The position numbers and the translations under genes were made by a program. Shown one piece after another: positions 44,027 through 55,148 of a stretch of DNA of 64,000 nt. The notes beneath the pieces are model-generated. The model was not told where the DNA came from and did not search any database. It was given only the letters and a program-made list of their open reading frames with translations. Within the stretch, counting starts at the first letter, position 1. Each line of letters opens with the position of its first letter. This DNA comes from Dactylorhiza incarnata (lineage: Eukaryota > Streptophyta > Magnoliopsida > Asparagales > Orchidaceae), in contig JAWHQI010000505.1 in NCBI GenBank assembly GCA_033032865.1, positions 925,501-989,500 of the forward strand. The letters are read 5' to 3'.

Positions 44027-45463
44027 CAACTGTTTTGGTGATGTTTTGATTTTCGATACAACATATCGATTGAATAAGTACAATCTTGCATGTGCGCCTT
44101 TCATTGCCGTGAATCATCATTGACAGAATATATTCGTAGGCGGATCTTTCATTGCCGAAGAAACAACTGAGTCATTTATTTGGGTTTTTGAGTCATTACT
44201 GAAGTGCGTTGATAAAAAGGAACCAATATCAATATTTACCGATCAGGATCAAGCTATGTTTGCTGCAATTGATCGAGTGTTCACTAAGACTAGACATCGG
44301 TTGTGTCAATGACATATCTCCAAAAAGGCGCCTTAAAAAGTTCCTAGCTTTAACAATGACAGTACTATTCGTGCATTTTTTTATCAATGTATATCAAAGT
44401 GCGACGGGGAAATTGAGTTTGACAGAAATTGGTATGAGATGATCACTAGAGGCAATTTACAAGAAAATCAATGGTTGAAGGATTTGCACATTGCTAGGAG
44501 GAAGTGGTCGACTGCTTTTAACAAGGATTTGTTGGACCTTGGAATTTTATCTACCCAAAGGAGTGAATCAACTAATAATTCCTTGCATGGTTCTTCAAAG
44601 GGTACTAGTTCTTTAGTTGAGTGTTTTGTTGGTTTAGATAGGCTTGTTGCATCATGGCGCCAGGGGGAGCATGAAAAGGATTTCAAAAGCAACCATGGTG
44701 CGGTTACCTTGAAGCACAACACATGTGTCTTACTAAAGCACGCTTCAAAAATATACACTAGAAAATGTACGGAATATTCGAGAAAGCATACACGGATGGG
44801 GCACTTGGATTATGCGTAGTAGATGAAACATGATATGATGATGAGCACACGGTGTTTGTAACAAAAGGCCATGATGATTCTGCGGATGACAAAAGATGGT
44901 TTGTAAATTTCAACTCAATAACATTTGATTCAGATTGTTCGTGTCGAGGATTTGAAACAAGAGATCTTCTCTGTCAACATATTTTAAGAGTATTCAATTT
45001 AAGGAATGTAAAACAAATTCCAATGAAATATGTGCTAAAACGATTCACGGTTGATGCAAAAAAAGGCATGTACCTTCCGAATATACTATCTATTGCAAAG
45101 CATGATTCGAACCATATATTTAGGAACCACCTTATGCGTTCTAGTTACAATTTAGCAACTCGCATTGAGAACTGCAAAGCTGCCAAAATTCATGTTATGA
45201 ATGTTATGAATGAGCTATTTAAGTACACTAATGAGATGGTGGATAAAGATGAAAGACAAAAGAAAGGACTTGTAGAGGAGCAAAATTCTAATAAGACACC
45301 AACTCTTCGAGATCCACCAACCAAGAGGCGAAAAGGTGCAAGCAATGCACGTCATAAAGACTATTGGGAACAACGGACAAAGAGTACACGTAATATTTAT
45401 AAGTTTCATTCTGAAGATAAAAACATTTCGTATTATAAATTATTTTTACAAGATGATTTATAA

Positions 45464-45949
45464 GTTTCATTTATCTAAATGATTCTCGACATGTTGCAGG
45501 GAAAAAACTTCTGGGCGAAAAAGGGATATCATTGTTGATGAAGAGCCTGGGACGAGGACCGAGTTGAACTTTATGGGAGATTGCAGTTACAACAGACATT
45601 CCACGCCACCTGGAGGGTCCAATTATTTGCAAATACAGGATGACTACCTCACCAATCCTACTATATTAGCTTCTTTTTTTAGTTGAAATCTGCAGGAGCA
45701 AGAATTTTTGCAATGGATTTCGGGCCGAACTTCACATTCTGAAAAAACAATTTATCTTTATGTTACTATCTCTCTTAAATCAGTATTGTGGATTTGTGGT
45801 GTCTCCCATCCTAAAACATAGCATTATATCATATCAAAAAAACTAAAAAAATGACATGAAGGTTTGCTGATTACAGTTATAGTTCTGCATTACAGTTTAT
45901 TTACAACTGTAAATGATACTATAAATATAAAGTTATTTGTTGATTACAG
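45464..45949. other. Spacer downstream of the FAR1-like pseudogene
   Basis: 45501-45640 may be a further small 3' exon of the transposase gene (acceptor TTGCAG at 45500), not confirmed. The rest is AT-rich. Confidence 0.3.
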
Positions 45950-46085
45950 TTTGCCAAGCCGGCGGCCCGCGTTCGTCGAACGCCGGCCCGCGTTCATCGA
46001 ACGCGGGAGTGCCGCCTTCGACGAACGACGGCACTCCAGCGTTCAACGAACGCGGGCCGGCGTTCGACGAACGCTTGCAAACTGT
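45950..46085. repeat. Long GC-rich hairpin between convergent MULE 2 genes
   Basis: 45971-46014 and 46029-46072 are 44-nt inverted arms with two or three mismatches and a 14-nt loop; the pairing extends to ACAGTTTGC/GCAAACTGT outside. The arms are made of GAACGCGGGCCGGCGTTCGA-like repeats. They are flanked by AT-rich GATTACAGTT on both sides. A shorter related block follows at 46105-46135. Confidence 0.85.
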
Positions 46086-46480
46086 TGATTACAGTTATAG
46101 TCGAACGCAGGCCGCCGGCTTCGTCGAACGCGTTCACTGTTGAGTAAAGTGAAACATGTTAATTTTTGAACTGTAATTTACTTGTAATTCTAGACTGTAA
46201 GTTTTAACTGTAATTGAAAAGGTATTAACAACTGAAATTATAAACTGTTATTTTTTACCGTTGGACTTTAAAATTATTTTGTACAATAATTTAGCAAATA
46301 AAGGTAGGAAGAAAAGAAGTTCAGAAATAATTGTGTAAGACTTAGTAAAGTGACAAATAATATCACATGGTATGTAGTACACACAAATATTTTAGTTAAA
46401 CAGTAAATAATTGTAGCAAAAATTGTCTCCTCAAGATAAGAGCATGCATCATGTTCAAATACTTTTACACGTCAAGAAAT
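46086..46480. other. AT-rich sequence 3' of the Ulp1 gene
   Basis: Contains several AACTGTAA copies; no gene. Confidence 0.5.
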
Positions 46481-48060
46481 TTAAACAAATGTTTTAATTA
46501 AATCAACAGCAATTTCTGCTCGAAATTTTGAGGTCTCAGCCGGCCAATGATTGCATTCCTCCCATGACCTTTCTGGTGTTGATACAACTGCCTCCATAAA
46601 TTTCAGAACAAATACTCCGCAGTCATCACCATTTGCTTGTTGAGGCAAGCCAGGAACTTCTACAATTGGCCAATTTATAATGCCGGCTGGGAGTGCTGTA
46701 TTTGCCTCTTCATGGAGTAATTTTACCTGCAACATAACTCAGAATTTAAATAAAAAAATTACTAATATTAAAATCTCTTCAGTGTTAAACTGAAAAAAGC
46801 TTACCAATGCTGATAGGCCTGTTAGGTGACGCTTACTTTTCATAGAGTCATAAAACTCCCATTTACATTCCTTTAAGCGACACACCAGTAAAGTCCAATG
46901 ATTGGTTAGGTGGCATGACATGATAATGAGTTTATGGTTTCTAACACTGGTTGTTGTTAAATGGTTGACTAGGCACCTAGTGTTTTGCGTACCCATTCTC
47001 CTATAGTACTGTATTTCAAGGTTAGAAAACTAAAATGCAAATTGTAATAAAAGTTCTATTACTATGAGAGTATACTTACAGCGTAGTCCGACGATAGATA
47101 AAGAAATCTTTTTACATTCCCCTTTGACAATTTGAATCTGGATTTGAGTTGCAATGCATACGCATTCAAATGTGTGTTGTGTAGCCACCGACCACTCAGT
47201 AGGTCATCCATTGCTCCTCGAGTTATCAAGATATTTCCACACTTCAACACAGTCTCGCTACTGAAAATACCAAACAAAAAACATTAGTAAAAATGGCATT
47301 TGTAGAGAATTTTCTGTAGTGTAACGTTCCTAGTGGATAGTACGGGACAGTATTTTTTAGTTGAAATAGCGATTGTAACTGTATTCATAGTTATATTTAC
47401 AGTCGTAAAAAAATATGTACTTTACAACTGTAAGTGTATTAAAAAATCACTTCTCAACAAGTTCATTTTCATATTGTAACATATACATGTGAGATCTTAA
47501 AATGATCATAAAAGTTAAAAAATAAACTATTCTGTAATTTATTTTTTAAAAAGCAATGTATTTTGCCCTACAAATAAAATCCGTGCACCATCCTATAAAA
47601 ACGTTACGCGTACCTAAATACAAGAGCTATATTACCTTTCTGGGAATGTTTTCATCATAACATCTATAACCCCACGCGACGAAGCCGATATATATGCTTT
47701 GCCCGGGTAACTGTCCTCCTCTATTACCTCATCTTTGACCTCAACTTTGTCTTTCATAGGCCTATTAGATAGTTTTTTCTTTCTATAAACTTTGGTCTTT
47801 ACATTTCTTACCAAACTACTAATAAGAAAATTATCCTTATCGTTCTCAGATTCTATTTTGACTATAGATCTAACTGTTTTCGGAGAAGAAATGAGTGTCG
47901 GAGGGGGTGTTTCTTGTTGTGTTTTTAGTCCACCATAGGAATTGGCTTCCAACCTTTTAAACCATGATTCACAATAATCTTTTATTGATTCTACACTCCT
48001 TTGTACTTCCGCTTTAATAAATGATTGGAGACGGACCTCTAGTCCCCTCCACTCCTACTC
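46481..48060 (-). CDS. Ulp1-like (C48) protease gene of MULE 2, 5' part missing
   Basis: - strand exons: about 48060-47632 (WRGLEVRLQSFIKAE, SLVRNVKTKVYRKKK, DSYPGKAYIS), 47277-~47080 (CGNILITRG, WLHNTHLNAYALQL), ~46985-46803 (catalytic His in NHWTLLV, Asp in EFYDSM), 46735-46481 (catalytic Cys in DDCGVFVLKFME). It aligns motif for motif with the MULE 1 gene, and here the linker is in one frame. The DUF1985-like first exons present in MULE 1 are not seen; an in-frame stop lies before WRGLE near 48060. So it is probably truncated at the 5' end, although the catalytic part looks intact. Confidence 0.7.
47278..47631. other. Intron of the MULE 2 Ulp1 gene with ACTGTAA motifs
   Basis: AT-rich; contains TTTACAGTCG, GTAACTGTATTC and ACAACTGTAAG. 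No coding signal. Confidence 0.5.
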
Positions 48061-48592
48061 AAATAATGAGTTTTCAGCTTTTCTCTATGGCTTCGAGATT
48101 TTCTCTGTTTAACATTTTCTCTGTTATTTGTGTTTCAAACTTTACTAACTTCGCGCTTAACGGAAAAAAACAGTATATAGAAACATTTTTACCTTCTTTT
48201 CCCTCATGGCTTCGAGATTTTGGACAGCCGCAGCCAGCCATTTCGTCGCGCTCGGAAGGCGAACTGGTTAGGTCGGCGGCTTGGTCAGGGAAGTTGAGAA
48301 CGGTCGCCGCCGCCTTTTTGCTGACGATGGCGATGCCGTGCACCCGCGCAAACCATCTCCGTCGTCTAAATCGCGGCAAGCCAAATCGGCAAACAGTTCT
48401 AGGGCTCGCGGATGATCGAAACACACATTCTGATTGCGATCATCTACGACGGGAAACGCTATGCGTCGGCTTGTTCTTCTCCGCCTTCGTTCTCTTCCTA
48501 GCGAGTGCCGTGTCTTTTCCCGCCTTTTCTAATGTATTGGTCTGTTTTCCTCACTAACTTATATTTGTTGCCTATATTTCGCTGCGAAGGAG
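48061..48592. other. Region between MULE 2 and the PPR gene
   Basis: Frames of 178 codons on + (48021-48557) and 116 on - overlap each other. Neither shows a known domain. The stretch must contain the right edge of MULE 2 and the promoter of the PPR gene; I could not find either precisely. Confidence 0.4.
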
Positions 48593-50891
48593 ATGAAATC
48601 CACCAATGCTTCTTCTCGAATCTCCCATTACAATGGTTCATTGCCAACTTTCTGTAAGATTTCTTTCCAGTCCTTAATTTCTTTCTTATTTAAGATTTAC
48701 AGGTTAATTATCAGATTCTTCCGCTCCTGCCGAGGGGTGTGCAGACTGTTGGATTAACGGCGAAGATACTAATCGTGAAGCTTTTTATATCGGAAAAGAT
48801 TATTATTACTGCATCCCCTGTGACTTGGAAATCATGAAAATTGTCATTTCCGTTTCCCCCCAAACTAGTCTCAGCCTCCTTAAAATAATCTCAAAGAAAA
48901 AATCCTTGAGTTTGGGGAAGTCAATTCACGCACAATTGATTATCTCCAACTTATTCAACATCGTCGAGTCCAACTATCTCATAGATATCTATTCCAAATG
49001 TGGCCGCATCAGTGCTGCCCGCCAAGTGTTTGATTTTATGCCTAAAAGAAACTTAGTTTCCGTTAGCTCCCTTATGGCAGGATATTTCCACAATGGATAC
49101 CCATCCGAGGTGCTTTCTGCATACAAGATCATGGGGTTTGGCCAGTCGTGTCCGTGCCCTAACGAATTCATCTTTGCAACAGTTTTAGCTTCCTGTTCTG
49201 ACTTGCATGCTTTAGAGGAAGGGCAGCAGTGCCATGCCTATGTCCTTAAGTCTGGATTGATATTTCATTCATACATTAAAAATGTTCTACTCCACTCGTA
49301 TTTGACTTGTTCTAGCTTGGAGGATGCTCTACAAGTTTTCCAGTCAATGCCTGGACTCGACATCATCTCTTTCAACTCCATGGTTAATGGTTTGTTGGAT
49401 CATGGACGGATGTCGGATGCTGTATATCTTTTGACGAGTATGGTGGCTGAGATTTCCCAGTGGGATCACATTACCTACGTTGCTGTTCTAGGCCTTTGTG
49501 CTGATTCCAGAGACGTTCTTTTGAGTCGACAAGTTCACTGTCAGACTTCTAAAAGAGGGCTCGAGGCGAATCTATTTGTTGCGAGCGCTATTGTTGATGC
49601 ATATGGGAAATGTGCCGATTCTAATGCCGCCTTGTCATCTTTTCATGGGTTTTCAAGCAGAAATGTGATATCATGGACGTCTATAATGTCCGCCTGCACT
49701 CAAAATCTCTGCTTTGAGGAAACTCTCAAGCTATTTGTAGAAATGCTGGCTGATGGTGTTCAGCCCAATGAGTTTACTTATGCAGTCGTGTTGAGTGCTT
49801 GTGCAGGACTGGCAGCACTGAGCAACGGTCATTCACTGAATGCCCATGCTTCGAAATTAGGATATAATGCATATTTGACCGTTGGAAGTGCTTTGATTAA
49901 CATGTACTCCAAAAGTGGCAGTGTTGAAGACGCTCTGAAAATATTCATGGGTTTGACTTGGAAGGACACTATATCTTGGAACTGTATGATTAATGGCTTC
50001 TCCCATAATGGGCTTGGAAGAGAAGCGTTGGAGATTTTTCATAGCATGCTCACAGAAGGGGTGGCTCCGACCTATGTAACTTTCATCGGCGTGTTGTTAG
50101 CATGTGTCCGTCTGGGCTTGGTTGATGAAGGATTCTATTATATCAACCATTTCATGAGGAATTTGGGAATAGTTCCTGGGGTGGAACACCATACGTGCAT
50201 AGTTGGCCTCTTGTGTAGAGCTGGGCTTCTAAACGAGGCTAATGTGTACATGACAACTACAGATTCAAACTGGGACATAGTTTCATGGAGAACTCTTCTT
50301 AGTGCTTGCCAAGTACATAGGAAGTTTCTACTGGGTAGGAGAGTTGCTGACTATGTCCTTCATCTATATCCTGATGATGCGGGAACTTATATTTCTCTAT
50401 CGAATATGTATGCGAAAGAGAATAGGTGGGATAAAGTTGTGAAGATTCGGAGGTTGATGAGAGAAAAATGCATCAAAAAAGAGCCTGGAGTTAGCTGGAT
50501 ACAGGTGAGGGACAAGGTTCATGTGTTTGCTTCAGGGGACAATCAGCATCCGTTGATAGAAAACATTCATAAAAAGATAGCAGAGTTAATAGATGAGATA
50601 AAGGCAATTGGATATGCCCCTAGGACAGCTAGTTTTCTGCATGATGTGGAGGAAGAATATAAGGAAGGATACCTCAATTTTCACAGTGAGAAGTTGGCCG
50701 TTGTGTTTGGGCTTATGAGCATGCCTTCAGAAGCGCCTATTCATGTCATTAAAAATCTTAGAATGTGCGATGATTGCCACATTGCTATAAAACTGTTCTC
50801 AAAAGTCACAAGAAGGAAGTTAGTGGTCCGGGATGTTAACCGTTTTCACTGCTTTCAAGGTGGAGTCTGTTCATGTGATGATTATTGGTGA
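48593..50891 (+). CDS. DYW-class pentatricopeptide repeat protein (organellar RNA-editing factor)
   Basis: The safe start is ATG 48834 (685 codons). An upstream exon 48593-48653 plus a 61-nt GT-AG intron would extend it in frame from ATG 48593 (see findings). Tandem PPR units fill most of the protein, for example YLIDIYSKCGRISAARQVFD, SALINMYSKSGSVEDALKIF and NCMINGFSHNGLGREALEIF, followed by E-type motifs (VSWRTLLSACQVH, YISLSNMYAKENRWDKV). Then come a PG box (GYAPRTASFLHDVEEE) and a DYW deaminase: HSEKLA from residue 617, CDDCH from residue 645, and C-terminal CSCDDYW. The HxE and CxxC zinc ligands of the C-to-U deaminase are present. Family members bind a specific mitochondrial or plastid RNA, one base per repeat; the target cannot be read here. 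No stop or frameshift. Confidence 0.92.
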
Positions 50892-51728
50892 TATTGCGGT
50901 CATGGATGTGGTGGTCGCGAATTGTGATTTTTGAACATCGGACCTCTCCCCTGGAACCGCGTTCGCTTTTAGGTTCAAATGGGGGCTTATTATGGCGGCG
51001 GTGGCAAACATTGTTGTGTTAAATAAGTCTAAATTGATGGTGACATTTTTGTCTGAACGCATGGAGCAAAATCACCCTGCCGAACAAACCAAATGCGGGA
51101 GGAAAGAGCTTTTTGTCCCTTAAAGAAACTTTCTACTAAATCAACTCTGTCGGATGCAGATAATTCTCTCAGAATAATGCAATTGTAAGTGCTAAGAATT
51201 ATGCCTTTGTCTGGATTTGGATGTAAGAGCGTGAAAAGATATATTATCTTGTCCAACTGATTGCCATGCCCTATTTAGATGGTTCTAATTTGAGAAAATC
51301 AGAAAAATCAGAAGAAAAAAAAATCAGAAAATCAGTTCCATGTCATTCTTAATTTTTATTTATTATCTAGAGCCTATTGCCTGTCTTTTCTAATATTATT
51401 GTTTCTTAGGGTCACTTACTGGGATCTCACTTCTAACTTTAGATAATTACAGATAATTATAAGGACATTCTTTTTATCTTTCAAAATAACTAAAATCTTT
51501 CGTGGTCTTTCAAAAAATAACCTCCATGAATTTTTTCTGTACATGTATGTTGACGATGTAAATTTGGAGGGGAGGTTTTATTAATTTTGAAAGATAAACC
51601 AGCGGTATGCAAAGTGAGAGGAGAGTTTTTCATTATTATTTCTTGTTTCTTATTTCCATCAGACAAGTGTTAGGCATCTTGATTGTGATCTAATCACCGG
51701 GTGATAATTGATGGAAGAAGAAGAATTG
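50892..51728. other. Downstream of the PPR gene, AT-rich, no gene
   Basis: The first ~300 bp may be 3' UTR. No clear polyadenylation signal or other feature. Confidence 0.4.
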
Positions 51729-52640
51729 GTGACCCAAGACGAATGTAGTGAGTGACGTGCAACTGTGCCTTAATGGGACTCTAATGAGTGTTCGTGGGAA
51801 TCCAGATGATGTGATGCATATGCAATTGTCCAACAAATAATCACAGTAAGATTTGAAATTATTAATAGAGTCCACAAACATTCACACTAGATATTGGACT
51901 TTAGATAGAAAGTGCTCCAATTAAATGGCCGGCGAATAAATCTTTCAAGTAGAATTAAAACTGAGCAAACTTTTACAAATCTACATATCAAACAAAATGT
52001 TTCTTCACCGAATAAGCAATACAAGGCAATGTAGACATCAAACTAGAACTTACATTGGCAATAGGAGTCCAGGTAAGTGTCTGGACAACAAATTGGTGTT
52101 CAAATGGTCAGATTTCTGGATTCCAGAGCTCTCAGCAAGTGCAGAACGGAAAGAGATTCATGGATTTGTGTAAGGAAGTGGTGGTAGGGATGGTATTGGG
52201 TCTAAGTCTCTTGAATGATTTGTAATTTGGGGATTGGCGTATGTAATGATCAGGGCTTGCTTGGCGTAGGGCGCTAGAATAGGGGAATTTGATAACCCAC
52301 GGTCAGAACTCGACTGGAAGGGTAATGAGAGAGGGATTTTCTGAAGGGGAAGGGACGGGGTGTTGGAGAAGAAGGCTGGAAGTGACTATGAAAGATGATC
52401 AACATCAGTGGGCAGCGTTACAATATAATTTAAGGAGACTGCAGGTTGATAATTGGTAGAAGGGTGTTGGGGGGGAGTTCTGTCCCCTAAATGAGATATG
52501 TAGCTTGCTATTACATATTGTTCTCTTTGAACCGAATCAGAAATTGAACAAAGCTGAAACTGAAATAGATTTTTGCACTTTCTTCTCCAGGCCTTGCCCC
52601 GGAGTGCGTCCGTAACAGCAAGCTACTTATCTCATTCAGG
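51729..52640 (-). repeat. LTR-like repeat copy A2, diverged from the one at 1427-3690
   Basis: The first ~480 bp align by eye with the left repeat (GATGTGATGCA, TTGAAATTATTAATAGA, CAAACATTCACACTAGA, CAATTAAATGG). The later part is too diverged to follow. There are no internal genes, so it may be a decayed solo LTR. Confidence 0.4.
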
Positions 52641-52778
52641 GCACAAAAATGCTTAATGGACGAAGATCTCATATCAATCTATGTGGAACTTACATATTAT
52701 TCTTAGGCAAAAGCATCTCTCCATGCCAAAAACTTAGCAATGTGACACCTGCATTTCTGTTGCAAACTAGCTATTTAT

Positions 52779-53976
52779 TGTTGAACATGTGTGTCACATC
52801 CCTTTGTTTGAGAATAACAAATCACATATTGTATTTGATATTGCTTGTAGTGTGTTTATAGTGTGCAGGAACTATATGTGCAATACTCCACAGGTAGAAA
52901 GCAGCTTGGAACAAACTTTTGAAGTGAGCAGCACTACCGCCGGCGCTATCGCTAACGCCAGCGCTACCGCTACCGCCAGCACTACCGCCAGCGCTATCAC
53001 TACCGCCAGGCGTTATCTCGAGTTCGTGCACGCGACGGTTTCGTAACCGCTACCGCTACTGCTACCGTCAGCGCTATCGCTACCGCCAGGCGCTATCTCC
53101 AGTTCGTGCACAGCACCACGCCGTCGACGGTTGCGCAACCGCTCCACACGAACGCTACCACAGGCGCTAGCCACTACCGCAGGCGCTAGCTCCAAGTTCT
53201 ATAAAAGGCTGGGCTCTCTCTCGTTTTGGTTAGACCTTCCAGAGATATTACTTGTGCCCATACTCTCGTGCTGCTACTCTGCCAAAACATCATCTCCCAC
53301 TCAAAGCCAAAGAAGAAATTCTGGAGAAGGAAGCCATCACGCTGCATCCGAAGAACGATCGCTTCGACCTCGCTTGTGCTTCAGCGATCCTTCATCCTCA
53401 TCTCCAGAAATCTCAAGAGGGAGTTTGCTTGTTATTTACTTCATTTCTTTATTTGTATCTTGTAGTGAAATCGCCTTTGTTTTTTGCGACTAGGTCCTTG
53501 CGCGGCTTAGGGGGAATTCGCCGCGTGAGTTGGCGACTAGGTCTAGGGGATTAGATCTAGGGGGTGTTTGAGGCCATATCCGGGGAAGGATTGACTAGAG
53601 CGGCTTGAGGCCTTATCCGGGGAAGGATAGGCTAAAGCCAACCGGTTTGTGGGGATACAAATCGGTATAGAAAAGGAAAAGAAATCTACATTTGTACGCC
53701 TCCGATTTCTAGCGATATAAAAATCAAAATTTTATGTAAACACTTTTTCATTTAATATAATCATGTCTTTTTTGTGTTTACTTTGATTTCTATCATTTGG
53801 CGTAATCTCTATTATTTTGTGTTCTAAGTTTTCAATTCCTAATCTAAATTGTTTATTTCTATTTTGTCATCATTATATCCTATTAATCAAAACAACTTAG
53901 TAATTTTCTTAAAATTTATAAAAAGAATTTTATTCCCTTATTCACCCTCCCTCTAAGGGCGCCGTAAGATCCAACA
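52779..53976 (+). mobile_element. Solo LTR (1,198 bp), 5-bp target duplication TTTAT
   Basis: It starts TGTTGAACATGTGTG and ends AGATCCAACA (TGTTG/CAACA inverted ends). It is flanked by TTTAT at 52774-52778 and 53977-53981. TATA box near 53203 (CTATAAAAGGCTGGG). The terminal TTATTCACCCTCCCTCTAAG motif is typical of long Copia LTRs (SIRE/Angela type). No internal region or second LTR. Confidence 0.85.
52930..53190. repeat. GCTACC/GCTATC hexamer-based repeat inside the solo LTR
   Basis: Irregular copies of CTACCGCCAGCGCTATCG, with a duplicated block around CCGCCAGGCG.TATCTC.AG and GTTCGTGCAC (near 53005 and 53085). Confidence 0.75.
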
Positions 53977-54029
53977 TTTATCTCCAATTGTTTCCTGCTT
54001 TCTTCATAATTATTTTGCTCCCTACCGAG

Positions 54030-55148
54030 TGACGCAGGGGCAGGCTAGGGTCTATGAAACTAGACTCACGACGGGCGTTCGGGTGACGGGAACTCAACAC
54101 AGCGCGAGCCTCACGAGTCCAACAAGTTAAAATGATTTTAAAAGATTTAGATTAAGTCTTTTGCAGGATTCCACAAGAGAGATTAAAAGCAATAAAATTA
54201 ACACACAGGTGAGGCTCCGAATCAGAGAGTACAAATATCCAAATGCAAACGAATACGCCCTGCAGGTTAGCACAAACTCAAGCAATCCAAATGATATGAA
54301 ATGGTAAGCAAACGCAAATAGCAACTTAGCAAAATAAACAATGTTCAGATCTGAAATCCAAGTGCGACTTACAACCAAAATGAGGAGCCAATCGGACGGG
54401 GGTGCCAAATATGGAGAGGAATGGACTCGGGTCTTCGGTGGCCAACGGCGGTGGAGTATGGTGGCTGTGCGGAGGGAGGAAGAAGTGGTGGAGGGCTGGA
54501 CTAGGGATGTCGGACTGCAGGAGGGCTGGAAGTAGGGCTAGCGGGGTGGAGGAAGGATTTGGGGTGGCCGACGGGGTGGAGGGGAAGCTGGAGGGTGGTC
54601 GATAGGTTGTGGGGAGGCTGGGGTGGTCGACCGGCTGCTGGGGGGCCGGAGAAGCTCGATGGGGGAGGAAGGAGGGCTGGCGGTGGACGTCGGGATAGAA
54701 GGAGGGGAAAGGGATCGATGTTGGCGAGAAGACAGACAGGCGGAAATGGCGATGGCGAGGATGGAGGTAGACGGGATCGACGTTGGTAGGGAGGGAAGAT
54801 TCAGGCGTCGCACCTGAAGGCCTTGGCGTCGCACCAAGGAGGACCGGCTGCTAGATTCTCTCACACATTCGGTGCCTCCCCCATCCGTTTGGCTCCAATA
54901 AATAGGAAAAGAAACTAGGGCAACAGGAATCAACGGCCCAGATCGTCCGACCTTCCAGTTGCCCAAAATACCCTAAAACTTGTCCAAATGAAATAAAACA
55001 AAATACGAAAAATACTCGCGTCGACCTTCCGGACGCATCCGTGGGCTCGGATCACCCGGAATGGCTCTCAAGATATAAAAATAGAAACCACGCCCGCCTC
55101 CTGCGGGAATAAACATGCACCGGCCATCGCGTACGTCGCTCGCCATCA
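54030..55148 (-). repeat. Gypsy 2 3' LTR
   Basis: 1,119 bp, TGACGCAGGG to CGCCATCA. It has the same length as the other LTR and about 17 mismatches by eye (about 1.5%), with no indels. Confidence 0.92.

Larger units (their letters stand above)
39049..45463 (+). pseudogene. FAR1-like MULE transposase, pseudogene split by an LTR retrotransposon
   Basis: 39049-39709 encodes the FAR1 DNA-binding domain (VVHSEKEAYKMYCDYAHRIGF, then CIHFHADADDRNW and FFEEHNHPL) and the region up to IKVDYN. 44032 onward continues with FGDVLIFDTTYRLNKYNLA, ISIFTDQDQAMFAAIDRVF and HRLC, the MULE transposase core. 44440-44817 carries ARRKWSTAF and RSESTNNSLHG, and 44852-45463 the SWIM zinc finger (CSCRGFETRDLLCQHILRV). 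Stops near 44124 (NHH-stop), 44311 (CQ-stop) and 44335, and a stop/shift near 44818-44850, show decay independent of the insertion. FAR1/FHY3 transcription factors derive from this transposase type; the element context favours a transposase relic. Confidence 0.85.

Noticed and set aside
39049..45463. Functional FAR1/FHY3-type transcription factor
   Set aside because: It has several stops and a large insertion, and lies beside an Ulp1 gene as in transposons.
46481..48060. Host SUMO protease gene
   Set aside because: It is paired with a transposase and has a sister copy inside an element with TIRs and target duplication, so it is transposon cargo.
48021..48557. 178-codon + strand frame and overlapping 116-codon - strand frame before the PPR gene
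   Set aside because: No domain in either. The left part overlaps the Ulp1 gene on the other strand, and composition does not favour one strand. Treated as chance frames.
54402..54966. Gly/Arg-rich and Pro-rich frames in the Gypsy 2 LTRs (also 60298-60862)
   Set aside because: Duplicate frames in both LTRs, without a domain; shadows of GC-rich LTR sequence.
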